DNA of 64,000 nt from Pseudomonadota bacterium (GTDB lineage: Bacteria > Pseudomonadota > Gammaproteobacteria > Steroidobacterales > Steroidobacteraceae): positions 1 through 64,000 of the forward strand of contig JANXUT010000088.1 in the NCBI GenBank assembly GCA_025356075.1, given 5' to 3'. The notes under the pieces were generated by a model, which had not been told where the DNA came from, made no database searches, and saw nothing but the letters and a program-made list of their open reading frames with translations. This document shows, piece after piece, positions 34,712 through 43,710 of the stretch (positions are counted from its first letter, which is position 1; every line of letters begins with the position of its first letter). A program made the position numbers and the translations under genes.

Positions 34712-36012
34712 GAGCTCTCCTGCAACTCCTCGAACGGCACAAATCCGGCAGCGGCGAGGGAATCTACTCGGTGTGCTCCTCGCACCCGCTCGTCATCGAG
34801 GCGGCGCTCGCCGAGGCGCACCGGGACGGGCAGCGGGTCCTCATCGAGGCGACGTCGAATCAGGTCAACCAGTTTGGTGGCTACACCGGCATGACGCCGG
34901 CGGATTTTCGCGCCTATGTCACCGAAATCGCCGCGCACGCGGTGCTCCCGACGGACCATGTGCTGCTTGGCGGCGATCACCTGGGACCGAACGCCTGGCG
35001 CGCGGAGCCTTCGGCCGGGGCGATGGCGCACGCCGAGCAACTCGTTGACAGCTACGTGGCTGCCGGATTCCGGAAGATCCATCTCGACTGCTCGATGAGT
35101 TGCGCCGACGATCCCGCCGCGCTCACGGATAGTGTCGTTGCGCAGCGCGCCGCGCGACTCTGCCGCGCCGCCGAGCGCGCCTGGAAAGCCGCGGGCGGCG
35201 ACGCCCCGGTCTACGTGATCGGAACCGAGGTACCGGCACCTGGCGGAGCGGCGGAGGAACTCGGTGCGCTTGCCGTAACCTCCCCGGCCGCGGTTACCGT
35301 GACGATCGACGCCCATCGCGAGGCATTCACGGCGCTCGGCCTCGGCGCCGCATGGACCCGCACGGTTGCGCTCGTCGTGCAGCCCGGGGTCGAATTTGAT
35401 CACCACAAGGTCATCGACTATCAGCCCGGCAAGGCCCGCGAGCTCTCGCGGCGCATCGAGCGGGAGTCCGGCCTCGTCTACGAGGCGCACTCAACCGACT
35501 ACCAGACCGCAGGCGCCCTCGCCGCGCTCGTGCACGATCACTTCGCGATCCTCAAAGTGGGCCCCGGCGCGACGTTTGCGCTGCGCGAAGCGCTCTGGGC
35601 GCTCGTCGATATCCAGATCGAGCTCGACGACGAGATGACCGACTCGTTGAAGGAAGTCGTCCTCGCCGCAATGCAACGGGACCCGCGGCACTGGACGCCC
35701 TACTACACGAACCCCGTGACGGCCGACTTCGACCGCCAGTACAGCCTGAGCGATCGCATCCGCTACTACTGGAACGTCCCCGAGGTGCAGCGCGCGAGCG
35801 TCGCGCTCCTTGAAGACCTCGGCCGACGGCAGATCCCGCTCACGTTGCTGAGCCAGTACCTGCCGCGGCAGTACGCGGCCGTGCGCGAGGGTTCGCTCTC
35901 GAGCGACCCGCGCTCGCTCGTCCTCGATGGCATTGCCACGGTGCTCCGACCCTACGCGACCGCGTGCCGACCGACCGCGGCCATCACTTCCCATGCCGCT
36001 CGCTCGGCCTAG
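34708..36012 (+). CDS. agaZ: D-tagatose-bisphosphate aldolase-type subunit (AgaZ/KbaZ/GatZ family)
   Basis: 434 residues, normal for the family. Conserved segments include GIYSVCSSHPLVIEAAL, IEATSNQVNQFGGYTGMTP, LLGGDHLGPNAW, AGFRKIHLDCSMSCADD and YEAHSTDYQT...LKVGPGATFALREALWAL. In enterobacteria this protein is the stabilising subunit of class II tagatose-1,6-bisphosphate aldolase (KbaY/GatY). No KbaY or tagatose-6-phosphate kinase is in this window, as in Shewanella-type aga clusters where AgaZ stands alone. It may act with an aldolase encoded elsewhere. It starts within the permease stop codon. Confidence 0.9.
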   Translation: MRALLQLLERHKSGSGEGIYSVCSSHPLVIEAALAEAHRDGQRVLIEATSNQVNQFGGYTGMTPADFRAYVTEIAAHAVLPTDHVLLGGDHLGPNAWRAEPSAGAMAHAEQLVDSYVAAGFRKIHLDCSMSCADDPAALTDSVVAQRAARLCRAAERAWKAAGGDAPVYVIGTEVPAPGGAAEELGALAVTSPAAVTVTIDAHREAFTALGLGAAWTRTVALVVQPGVEFDHHKVIDYQPGKARELSRRIERESGLVYEAHSTDYQTAGALAALVHDHFAILKVGPGATFALREALWALVDIQIELDDEMTDSLKEVVLAAMQRDPRHWTPYYTNPVTADFDRQYSLSDRIRYYWNVPEVQRASVALLEDLGRRQIPLTLLSQYLPRQYAAVREGSLSSDPRSLVLDGIATVLRPYATACRPTAAITSHAARSA

Positions 36013-36016
36013 CGGC

Positions 36017-37189
36017 ATGGACATCTTCGGCTTGAGCGCGGCCGAGCTCGATCGCGCCGGCGCAAACTGGACGGCGCGGGAGATCGCCCAACAGCCGGTC
36101 ATCTGGCTCGAGGTCGAACGGCTCCTGACGGGCCAGGCGGGAGCGCTCGCGGCATTCCTCTCGCCGCTCCTGGCGGACCCCGACCGTCGTATCGTGCTGA
36201 CCGGCGCCGGGACGTCGGCGTTCGTCGGGCAGTGCCTCGCTCCCTCGATGGCCCTCCGGCACGTGCAGCGGGTCGAGGCGATCGCGACGACGGACATCGT
36301 GGCCGGCCCCGGTCGCTGGCTGCCCCGTCGCACCCCGATGCTCCTCGTCTCCTTCGCGCGCTCCGGCAACAGCCCGGAGAGCCTCGCGGCCGTCGAGCTC
36401 GCCGAGAGCTGCGTCGAGGATTGCGCCCAGCTCATCGTGACCTGCAATTCCGAGGGTGCCCTCTATCGCCGCGCGCAGACGGCGGCGCGGTCGTATCCGA
36501 TCCTGCTGCCCGAGGCGAGCAACGATCGCAGCTTCGCGATGACCTCGAGCTTCACCGGCATGCTGCTCGCCGCGGCGATGGCCTTCGGCGAAATCGCCCC
36601 GGACAGCGGCCGGACACGCTTGCTCACCCGAGTCGCCCCCCAGGTGCTCCCGGGGTGCATGCCGCTCCTCGAGGACCTCGTGCGGAGTGCCTTCGAACGG
36701 ATCGTCTATCTTGGCAGCAATGCACTCGAGGGCCTCGCGCGCGAGGCGGCGCTCAAGATGCTCGAGCTCACCGATGGCAAGGTCGTCGCCGCCGCGGATA
36801 CGCCGCTCGGCTTCCGCCACGGCCCCAAGACCATTCTCAACGGCAAGAGCCTCGTCATCGTCCTCCTTAGCAACGATCCGTACGCCCGCCGGTACGAGGT
36901 GGACCTGCTGAACGAGCTGCGGCGCGATGGGGTGGCGGCGCGCGTCGTCGCGCTTTGCACCTCGCCCGTCACCGGGCAGCACCGTGACGATGTCCTGCTG
37001 GCGCCCGCCGCCGAGGGCGCGCTGGCGAGCGACCTCGAGAGCTGCTTCCCGTACGCGATGTTCGCCCAGTCGCTTGCGCTCCTGCGTTCGCTCTCGGTCG
37101 GCGTACGCCCCGACTCGCCGAATGCGGCGGGCACCGTGAGCCGCGTGGTGCAGGGGGTCTCGATCTACCCGTGGCGCGGGGCGCAGTGA
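36017..37189 (+). CDS. agaS: Galactosamine-6-phosphate deaminase/isomerase AgaS (SIS domains)
   Basis: 390 residues from the ATG at 36017, chosen because MDIFGLSAAELDRAGANWTAREIAQQP matches the start of AgaS and sits 4 bp after the agaZ stop; the ATG at 35993 is possible. Two SIS phosphosugar-binding domains are seen: IVLTGAGTSAFVGQCLAPSM ... LVSFARSGNSPESLAAVELA, and the second with IVYLGSNALEGLAREAALKMLELTDGKVVAAADTPLGFRHGPKTI. AgaS converts galactosamine-6-P to tagatose-6-P with ammonia release in the cytoplasm. Its stop overlaps the kinase GTG. Confidence 0.92.
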   Translation: MDIFGLSAAELDRAGANWTAREIAQQPVIWLEVERLLTGQAGALAAFLSPLLADPDRRIVLTGAGTSAFVGQCLAPSMALRHVQRVEAIATTDIVAGPGRWLPRRTPMLLVSFARSGNSPESLAAVELAESCVEDCAQLIVTCNSEGALYRRAQTAARSYPILLPEASNDRSFAMTSSFTGMLLAAAMAFGEIAPDSGRTRLLTRVAPQVLPGCMPLLEDLVRSAFERIVYLGSNALEGLAREAALKMLELTDGKVVAAADTPLGFRHGPKTILNGKSLVIVLLSNDPYARRYEVDLLNELRRDGVAARVVALCTSPVTGQHRDDVLLAPAAEGALASDLESCFPYAMFAQSLALLRSLSVGVRPDSPNAAGTVSRVVQGVSIYPWRGAQ

Positions 37190-38172
37190 GGCATTTCCTC
37201 GGCGTCGACGGCGGCGGCAGCAAGACCGCCTTCGTCCTCATCGATGAGCGAGGTGCCGTACTCGCCTCGCACACCGAGGGCCCCGCCTACTACCTCGAAA
37301 TCGGCCTCGAGGCACTTCGAGCGATGCTTGCGCGCGGCATCGAGGCGACGCTCGCCCTCGGCGGCGTTGCAGTGGGCGAGCTGACGTACACGTTCCTGGG
37401 GTTACCTGCCTACGGCGAGGATTCCCACCTGTTGCCGACCCTCGATGGGATCGCAGCGCCCACACTGCCGTCGGGGCGATTCCGCTGCGGCAACGACATG
37501 GTCTGCGGCTGGGCCGGGGCGCTGGCGGGGGAGGATGGTATCAGCGTCGTCGCCGGCACCGGCTCGATCGCTTACGGCGAGTATCGCGGGCGCACCGCCC
37601 GCGCCGGCGGCTGGGGCGAGCTGTTTGGCGATGAAGGATCGGCGTACTGGATCGCCCGGGAAGGGCTCACGCTCTTCTCGCGCATGGGTGACGGCCGGGC
37701 CCCACGCGGCGCACTCTACGAACTCGTACGCCAGCATTTCTCACTCGATGGCGACCTCGACCTCTGCGCAGCCATCTACGGCCAGAGTGCGGCGATGCGC
37801 AGCCAGTTCGCCGGCCTGTCCAAGTTAATTGCCCAGGCCGCCGATGCGGGCGATCCGTCGGCGCGCGCGCTCTTCGTTCGCGCGGCCGGCGAGCTTGCCG
37901 AGATCATCGCAGCGGTGCGTCGTTCGCTCGAGGTTCCCGATGCCGTGCCGCTACCGCTCTCCTACTCGGGCGGGCTCTTTCAGCGGCGCGAACTCATCCT
38001 GACACCGTTGCAGACGGCGCTCGGTAGCGCCGGTGCCCGCTATCGCCTCGTGGAACCGCGTTTGCCGCCGGCTGCGGGCGCCGCACTGCGTGCGGCAATC
38101 GTGAACGGACAACCGCTCGATGAGAGTGCAATTGCGACGCTGACGGCCCAGTCATCACCCCACGCCGCGTGA
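37186..38172 (+). CDS. agaK: BadF/BadG-type amino-sugar kinase (AgaK/NAG kinase-like)
   Basis: 328 residues from the GTG at 37186 (GTGA overlap with agaS); the GTG at 37171 is an alternative. It has the ASKHA ATPase phosphate motifs FLGVDGGGSKTAFVLID and GISVVAGTGSIAYGEY, then GWGELFGDEGSAYWIAREGL as in eukaryotic-type N-acetylglucosamine kinases, and LSYSGGLFQRRE. It likely phosphorylates GalNAc (or GlcNAc) at C6 after uptake. It is the last gene of the operon. The next enzyme, GalNAc-6-phosphate deacetylase (AgaA), is not seen here. Confidence 0.87.
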   Translation: MRHFLGVDGGGSKTAFVLIDERGAVLASHTEGPAYYLEIGLEALRAMLARGIEATLALGGVAVGELTYTFLGLPAYGEDSHLLPTLDGIAAPTLPSGRFRCGNDMVCGWAGALAGEDGISVVAGTGSIAYGEYRGRTARAGGWGELFGDEGSAYWIAREGLTLFSRMGDGRAPRGALYELVRQHFSLDGDLDLCAAIYGQSAAMRSQFAGLSKLIAQAADAGDPSARALFVRAAGELAEIIAAVRRSLEVPDAVPLPLSYSGGLFQRRELILTPLQTALGSAGARYRLVEPRLPPAAGAALRAAIVNGQPLDESAIATLTAQSSPHAA

Positions 38173-38255
38173 AAGGCGGCAGTCCTTAGGCGTTCGCGTT
38201 GTGAGGACGGAGTAACACCGCGAGCGAATTGAGCCAAGTCGTCTGATGACTCAGT

Positions 38256-39125
38256 TCAAAAGACCCGGGCTGCGAGGAAAGTCGTACCGACGAACAGAGT
38301 CCAGCCGGGGGAAGGACTGTTAAGCCCCCGCGCCACACCGAAATCCCACGTCACCCGCTTCCCGGGGCTGAACGTCGCGCCACCGAGGAGCTGGGCGGTC
38401 GAGCGCGTGCCGCCCTGGCGGGTTCCGGACAATTCGGCCACGATGCCCCACCGCGCGCTCACGCCGTCCTGGAGTGCGGCTGCCCACATCGCCTGGTGGT
38501 GGCTGGTCGAGGGATCCGCCGACCCCAGCCTCGTGAGGCCGAGGTTGAAATCGGCGTGCAGAGAATGCGCGAAGTCGCTGCTGTAGATTCCGGTCGCCGT
38601 GTAGTCGGTTTGCCCGCTGCCGCTGTGCAAGCCGGCGCGGGCGGTCGGCGCGGTCAGGCCAAGCTCGAGGCCAAAGGCGGAGCGGTCATTGACGGCGAAG
38701 CGGCGCTTCAGGATCAGGGACGTGTCACCGCCCGGCGCGCTCTCCCGATTCAGCGCCGTCGGGTCACGGACCCAGGCTTCGCCGGCAACGCGGACACCCC
38801 AGTCCTCCGTCAGCGCGAGCTTGAGCGCATACGGGAAGCTGTCGCGCCGAGGCGCGCCGCCCACGTCCGCGCCCTGCAGGCCCGCTTCGATCTCGAGCCA
38901 CCCGGGAGCCGAGAGCGCCGCGGGGGTCGAGACGGTCGGCCGATAGGGCGTTACGGAGACATCCTCGGGCTCAGCCGACAGAGCGCGCGTGCTCCAGACG
39001 GCGACGCCGCTCGCGACCAGCACGCCGTACGCGAGGCATCGCGTCCGTGCGGCGACCTCGGCTCTGCCAGGCTGAAGCGCTGCAATCCGCACGTTGTCAT
39101 TCGCCTTTGAAGCTCGGGCGTCCAT
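38256..39125 (-). CDS. Outer-membrane beta-barrel protein (MetA-pathway/transporter type)
   Basis: About 289 residues from the ATG at 39125 (MDARASKANDN), after which a hydrophobic export segment (LAYGVLVASGVAVW...ALSAE) follows. The mature part consists of amphipathic strands (LEIEAGLQGADVG, WGVRVAGEAWV, AFGLELGLTAPTARAG) and ends with an aromatic last strand (WTLFVGTTFLAARVF), as in barrels annotated transporter or phenol MetA-like. An open frame to 39236 is unlikely to be used. It converges on the galactosaminide operon and its function is unknown. Confidence 0.68.
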   Translation of the reverse strand: MDARASKANDNVRIAALQPGRAEVAARTRCLAYGVLVASGVAVWSTRALSAEPEDVSVTPYRPTVSTPAALSAPGWLEIEAGLQGADVGGAPRRDSFPYALKLALTEDWGVRVAGEAWVRDPTALNRESAPGGDTSLILKRRFAVNDRSAFGLELGLTAPTARAGLHSGSGQTDYTATGIYSSDFAHSLHADFNLGLTRLGSADPSTSHHQAMWAAALQDGVSARWGIVAELSGTRQGGTRSTAQLLGGATFSPGKRVTWDFGVARGLNSPSPGWTLFVGTTFLAARVF

Positions 39126-39377
39126 GATAGAAGCAAAATCATCCCGGCGAGCGAGCCCGGTGGCTGCCTGGCGTTCCGGAACCAGCCGGCGAATTGCTCC
39201 AAGCGGCGGTGGCGCTGAGCTATATTCGCCCGGCACCGGCGAGTCGGTGAATCCCGCCTGAATCCGACTCAGGCGCAGTCCGGCGCGACCGATTCCTGAT
39301 TGCCCTGCGAACTGCGCGATTCCCGCCGCGGGCGCGATTGACTGACCAGCCGTCCAGCTTCAAGTGGGGTACGCACG

Positions 39378-40049
39378 ATGAGCCGGCCACTGCATCGGGT
39401 GATTCATCCGTTTCGCACCCGCCCGCGTCTCTGGATCGCGACGGTAGTCGCGATCCTGGTCGGCACCCTGCTCCCGATGAGCGTCGCCGCGCACGCCGTG
39501 ACCCGCTGGTTGATCGCCTGGAACGCGGGCACCGGCACGTACGTCGTACTCGCGGTCATCATGATGTCGCGCTCATCGCACCATCACATGCGCCGCCGCG
39601 CGCAGCTGCAGGACGACGGGCAACTCCTCGTCCTGGCTCTCGCCTGCCTCGCGACGGTCGCGAGCCTCGCCGCGATCGCCGGCGAGCTCACCGTCGTCAA
39701 GGAATCCCACGGCACGCTCAAGAGCCTGCACATCGCACTCGCCGGGATAACGGTGCTGTCCTCGTGGGCGTTCATCCAGGTGATGTTCGCGCTCCACTAC
39801 GCGCACGAGTACTACGCGGCGGTCTGCCACGCGAAGCCGGCGGTGCTGCAGTTCCCGGGGAATGACGAGCCCGACTACGGCGACTTCTTCTACTGCGCCG
39901 CGATCATCGGGACATCCGGCCAGACGGCCGACGTCTCGTTCGTCTCCAAGCGCATGCGGCGCATCGGCTCGCTGCACTGCATCCTGTCGTATCTGTTCAA
40001 TACGACGGTGCTCGCGCTGCTGATCAACATCGGCGCCAGCCTGTTCTGA
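39378..40049 (+). CDS. DUF1345 inner-membrane protein
   Basis: 223 residues with about five hydrophobic helices (LWIATVVAILVGTLLPMSVAA, GTYVVLAVIMMSRS, LLVLALACLATVASLAAIAGE, SLHIALAGITVLSSWAFIQVMFALHYAHEYY, SYLFNTTVLALLINIGASLF). The FALHYAHEYY segment and DFFYCAAIIGTSGQTADVSF are characteristic of DUF1345. No function is established for this family. The gene stands alone between two minus-strand genes. Confidence 0.87.
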   Translation: MSRPLHRVIHPFRTRPRLWIATVVAILVGTLLPMSVAAHAVTRWLIAWNAGTGTYVVLAVIMMSRSSHHHMRRRAQLQDDGQLLVLALACLATVASLAAIAGELTVVKESHGTLKSLHIALAGITVLSSWAFIQVMFALHYAHEYYAAVCHAKPAVLQFPGNDEPDYGDFFYCAAIIGTSGQTADVSFVSKRMRRIGSLHCILSYLFNTTVLALLINIGASLF

Positions 40050-40074
40050 CGATCGGCTGGCGGCGCGGCGCCCC

Positions 40075-40124
40075 ATAAAAAAGCGGCCGCAGGGTCGCCC
40101 CGTTGGGGCGACCGCCGCGGCCGC
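40075..40124 (-). terminator. Strong intrinsic terminator of the DUF4242 gene
   Basis: On the minus strand an outer GCGGCCGC pair (40083-40090 and 40117-40124) encloses a perfect 9-bp stem (GGTCGCCCC 40093-40101, GGGGCGACC 40105-40113) with a 3-nt loop, followed by TTTTTTAT (40075-40082). It is located 9 bp after the DUF4242 stop. It may also act on the convergent DUF1345 transcript, though the T-run favours the minus strand. Confidence 0.88.
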
Positions 40125-40132
40125 GGTCGGCG

Positions 40133-40492
40133 CTAGTTCGGCGTCAGCGTGACCGGGACCTCGGTCACCGAGTCGACCGGGATGGCATTCGCCTTGGCGG
40201 CTTCGCGCACCGCCTTCTTGCTCGGCCCCTCGTAGATGCAATACGTCTTGGTCTTGTTCGCGTTGGCGTACGAGGTGACCCACTTCACGCCGAACTTGGC
40301 GTTGGTGGCATTCACCTTGGACTTGGCCGCAGCGTCGAGACCGTCGAGCGCACCCGGCGGAAACGTCCGCTCGATCAGGTAGCGGTGCACAGTCACCTCT
40401 GACTGCGCGGCGGCGCCCGACTGAACGGGAGCGTCGGATGCGAACGCGGCAGACAGGAACAGGGCGGGCAGGATCGCGACGAGTTTCTTCAT
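40133..40492 (-). CDS. Exported DUF4242 (nickel-binding SCO4226-like) protein
   Basis: 119 residues from the ATG at 40492, which is 6 bases after AGGAG; the ATG at 40498 lies too close to that site. A signal peptide (KKLVAILPALFLSAAFA) is followed by a ferredoxin-like DUF4242 domain: HRYLIERTFPPGAL, then VKWVTSYANANKTKTYCIYEGPSKKAVREAAKANAIPVDSVTEV. A Streptomyces relative (SCO4226) binds nickel. Here it is periplasmic; partner and role unknown. Confidence 0.85.
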   Translation of the reverse strand: MKKLVAILPALFLSAAFASDAPVQSGAAAQSEVTVHRYLIERTFPPGALDGLDAAAKSKVNATNAKFGVKWVTSYANANKTKTYCIYEGPSKKAVREAAKANAIPVDSVTEVPVTLTPN

Positions 40493-40802
40493 GGTCATCT
40501 CCTAGTTTCTGGCATGGGCCACCAATTTCGGTCTGGTCGGCGTACGGCTATAGCGTCGCCGACCCCCGCCCGAGCGTCTTGAAACGTCCATGAAAGGTCT
40601 CTGAAAAGTCGCCTCAGCCATGCTGTGCACGCTTCGCGTACGCCGCGGCCGGGGCCGCTCGGTACGCCGGGCGAGCCTCGCCTGCGCGCCGAAAAACGCG
40701 TGCTAGGATGGCCACAAACCAAGAGCGCAGGCCCCACCGCACCGCCGATCGACACCAAAACGCCCGAACGCTCGCGTTCGGCTTTCCACGAGGGCACGGA
40801 AC

Positions 40803-42107
40803 TTGAAGACTCGCCGCGACTTTCTCGCCCACTCGGCCGCCGCCGCCCTCGCACTCAGTCCTGCGGTTCGGACTCTGGCGGCCGCGCCCGCCGCATCGCC
40901 GGCCGAAGCGCTTCCCGCCGGCGCGACAGCGGCGCTCCTCGAGCGCGCGCAGGCACTCCTCGCGCGGGCCCCGCTCATCGATACCCACAACGACCTGCCG
41001 ACGATGCTCCTCGAGCTCAGCGCCGGCGACCTGACGCCCTTCGATCTCGGGGTCCGCCAGCCGCGGCTGTGCGCGGACGTGCCGGCCCTGCGCGAGGGGC
41101 GCGTCGGCGCACAGTACTGGTCGGTGTTCGTCGAATCGGCGACGCAAAAGGCACACGTGTCGCTTCACGAGGCGCTGCGTGAATTCGATGTTGCATTGCG
41201 GTTCATTCACGGCACGGCCGATTTCGAACAGGCCCGTTCGGCCGCCGACATCGAGCGCATCCACCGAACCGGCAAAATCGCGAGCCTCATCGGGGTCGAG
41301 GGCGGCCACATGCTCGAGAACTCGCCGGCGGCGCTTCGGGTCTTCTACGAGCTCGGCGCCCGCTACCTCACGCTCACTCATTGGGACACCATCGATTGGG
41401 CGGATGCCGCCACCGACCGGGCCGATCACCACGGCTTGACGGGCCTCGGGCGGCAGCTGGTGCGCGAGATGAACCGCCTCGGCATGTTCGCGGACCTATC
41501 GCACGTCAGCGCCGATACGATGCGCGATGCGCTGCACACGACGCGCGCGCCGGTCATCTTCTCCCACTCCAACGCGTTCGCGATCAACCCGCACCCGCGG
41601 AACGTGCCCGATGACGTCCTTAGGCTCCTGCGTGACAACGGTGGCGTCGTGCACGTGAATTTCATCCGGCCGTTCGTGTCGCCGGAGGGACAGGCCTGGG
41701 GCGACCGCCGCGAGGCGGCGCTCCGGGACCTGCACGCGCGGCTGACCGACGACGCCGCCATTGAGGCCGCGATCGCGGCGTGGGAGAAGTCCGCGGGCCC
41801 ACCGCGCGCGACCGTCGCCGACATGGCCGATCACATCGACCACATCCGCAAGGTGGCCGGCGTCGAGCACATTGGCATCGGCGCCGACTTCTACAAGGCC
41901 GAGTCCGCCGACATGGCGAGCGGGCTCGGGGACGTCACGCGCTATCCGTTCCTGTTCGCCGAGCTCCTACGGCGCGGCTATTCGGACGAGGATGTGCTCA
42001 AGATCGCCGGCCAGAACCACCTGCGCGCAATGCGGCGCATGGAGGAGGTGGCCGAGGAACTGCGTCGCACCGAGCACGCGCTCATCACGGAAGGGGTGAA
42101 GGCGTAG
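40803..42107 (+). CDS. Membrane dipeptidase (peptidase family M19), Tat-exported
   Basis: 434 residues from a TTG start (MKTRRDFLAHSAAAALALSP, a Tat signal). The M19 zinc-site motifs are present: LIDTHNDLP (His, Asp), IGVEGGHMLEN (bridging Glu), ADLSHVS (His) and FSHSNAFAI (His), and HIGIGADFYK near the end. Enzymes of this family cleave dipeptides, including D-residue-containing ones. No strong ribosome-binding site is visible before the TTG, so the start is inferred from the signal peptide. Confidence 0.9.
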   Translation: MKTRRDFLAHSAAAALALSPAVRTLAAAPAASPAEALPAGATAALLERAQALLARAPLIDTHNDLPTMLLELSAGDLTPFDLGVRQPRLCADVPALREGRVGAQYWSVFVESATQKAHVSLHEALREFDVALRFIHGTADFEQARSAADIERIHRTGKIASLIGVEGGHMLENSPAALRVFYELGARYLTLTHWDTIDWADAATDRADHHGLTGLGRQLVREMNRLGMFADLSHVSADTMRDALHTTRAPVIFSHSNAFAINPHPRNVPDDVLRLLRDNGGVVHVNFIRPFVSPEGQAWGDRREAALRDLHARLTDDAAIEAAIAAWEKSAGPPRATVADMADHIDHIRKVAGVEHIGIGADFYKAESADMASGLGDVTRYPFLFAELLRRGYSDEDVLKIAGQNHLRAMRRMEEVAEELRRTEHALITEGVKA

Positions 42108-42406
42108 CGAGCGACCCGTCCCCCCAGGTCGCATCGGGACGCGCTGCGCGCGCGTCGTCGCGGACTCGCATGGACCCCGACCGCGCGGCCGACGCCCCGG
42201 GCCGCGGTCGTCGTGGACCCCCGTTCCTGTTGCCGAGACGTAAGGGTAAAGCACTGATCGGGAAGCGGTTTTTGTGCGGCAACGCCCAGATCCACCGCTC
42301 CGCCGGCGAAACTGTGACCCCCCGCATGGGCCCTGCCCGGGTCTTCCGGTATCAAGATGATGTGATCAACACGTCTCTCAGCTGCCGGAGCGGGACACCC
42401 GGCGCG

Positions 42407-43096
42407 ATGGGCCGGTTCGCGGCCCTCGCGGCGCTCGCCCTCATCGGCGGATGCGAATCCGCCGTACACGACGCAGCGCCGATCGTCGTCGCCCCGCCGC
42501 CCGAGACTCCCGTCGTCGCCGGCACGCTGCCGGACGTCGCCGTGACACCGGAACCGACGACGCGCGAGAGCGCCGAACTCACCGGCCGCGCGTGGTACGT
42601 CACCACGGTCAAGGATCCAACGACACGCAGCTACACCGCGGCGATCGAACGTCGCAGCCTCGATCAGCTCTCCTTCGACACGCCGTACGATGGCGACCAG
42701 CGCGCCTCGATGACGCTCGTGCTGCACGACGGCCAGCCCGTCGACCTCGTCATCTCGATCGAGCGCGGGCGATTCGTGTGCGCGGGCAAGGACCGCGACA
42801 CCGCGTGCGCCCTTCGCGTCAGCATCGACGATGCGGCGCCGCGCCCGGTGCGGTTCGCCGTGCCGCGCCACTTCCCGCCGACGGAGCTGCACCTCGCCGG
42901 CGGCCCGGACGCACGGCGCCTGCTCGCGGTGCTCACGCGGGCGAAGCGGCTGCGCATCCAGCCGATCTTCCAGCAAGAACGCTCACCGGAGATCGAGTTT
43001 GCACTGACGGGCTTGAGTCCCGCGATCGCCCGGATCAGCAAGCACTCGGTCGCCGAATTGCCGGGTAGTCCGACCTCCGCCTCCGGCGGCGGCTAG
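42407..43096 (+). CDS. Putative lipoprotein of unknown function
   Basis: About 229 residues from the ATG at 42407. The N-terminus MGRFAALAALALIGGCES ends in a lipobox (LIGGC), so the protein is likely anchored in a membrane by its Cys. The rest is a soluble region with a strand-rich part (SMTLVLHDGQPVDLVISIERGRFVCAG, VRVSIDDAA-like) and a C-terminal EIEFALTGLSPAIARI. No family is recognised. The frame is open upstream but lacks a better start. The 299 bp before it (42108-42406) contain no other recognisable gene. Confidence 0.65.
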   Translation: MGRFAALAALALIGGCESAVHDAAPIVVAPPPETPVVAGTLPDVAVTPEPTTRESAELTGRAWYVTTVKDPTTRSYTAAIERRSLDQLSFDTPYDGDQRASMTLVLHDGQPVDLVISIERGRFVCAGKDRDTACALRVSIDDAAPRPVRFAVPRHFPPTELHLAGGPDARRLLAVLTRAKRLRIQPIFQQERSPEIEFALTGLSPAIARISKHSVAELPGSPTSASGGG

Positions 43097-43163
43097 CCAG
43101 CCGTCGTTCGCAGCCAGCCGCCGGGAACCCGGTGGCGCTGCGCCACCAAGTCCCTCCGCCAGC

Positions 43164-43652
43164 TTACCCAGACGGCACGTCAGACTCGACGCGCCGGTAG
43201 ACGGCGACGTTCGTGAACTCATGGCCGGTAGCCCCGCCCGTCGTGGTCGTGATGGTCATCACTCGTCCGGCGGCGTCGAGCACGCGCCGGCTTTCCGCGA
43301 CCACGCTGAATGCCCGCGTGTAGCGCGCAACGACAGTCGAGTCATCGAGGCGCGTCAGGGCAATCGGCACCATGACTCCCGCAGCGCTTTCGACCAGCAC
43401 CGCCCGACCGTCGTACGCCGCCGTGTAGTCGGCGGTCGCCGTTCCGCCACCCTTCAGCGTCGTGGCGGATCGATAGTGGACGCCCTCGTCGGCCGGCTGC
43501 ATGACGATCAGCATCGACTCGGGAACGGGACCCGATTCGTAGTGGCACGCCGCGGGATCCAGCCGCCAGGCTCCGAGGAAACGGTCCTCGCCGGAGGCTC
43601 CGGCAAGTGCCGGCGTCGCCGCCAGCAGCAGTAGCATCGTGAGCGTACGCAT
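43164..43652 (-). CDS. Small exported lipocalin-like protein of unknown function
   Basis: 162 residues from the ATG at 43652 with GAGGA 6 bases upstream. A signal peptide (LTMLLLLAATPALAGA) precedes a beta-rich domain: FLGAWRLDPAACHYESGPVPESMLIVMQ, YTAAYDGRAVLVES, VAESRRVLDAAGRVMTITTTT. The pattern of a GxW strand, a central DGK/R turn and an MTxT strand is common in small lipocalin-like exported proteins. It follows the DUF1111 gene on the same strand, 58 bp downstream, and may be cotranscribed. Confidence 0.68.
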   Translation of the reverse strand: MRTLTMLLLLAATPALAGASGEDRFLGAWRLDPAACHYESGPVPESMLIVMQPADEGVHYRSATTLKGGGTATADYTAAYDGRAVLVESAAGVMVPIALTRLDDSTVVARYTRAFSVVAESRRVLDAAGRVMTITTTTGGATGHEFTNVAVYRRVESDVPSG

Positions 43653-43710
43653 CAAGGTCCTCCGCGGTGCGGGCCGCCAGCGGCCGCCCGCAGCCATTCC
43701 GGTGGCGGCG

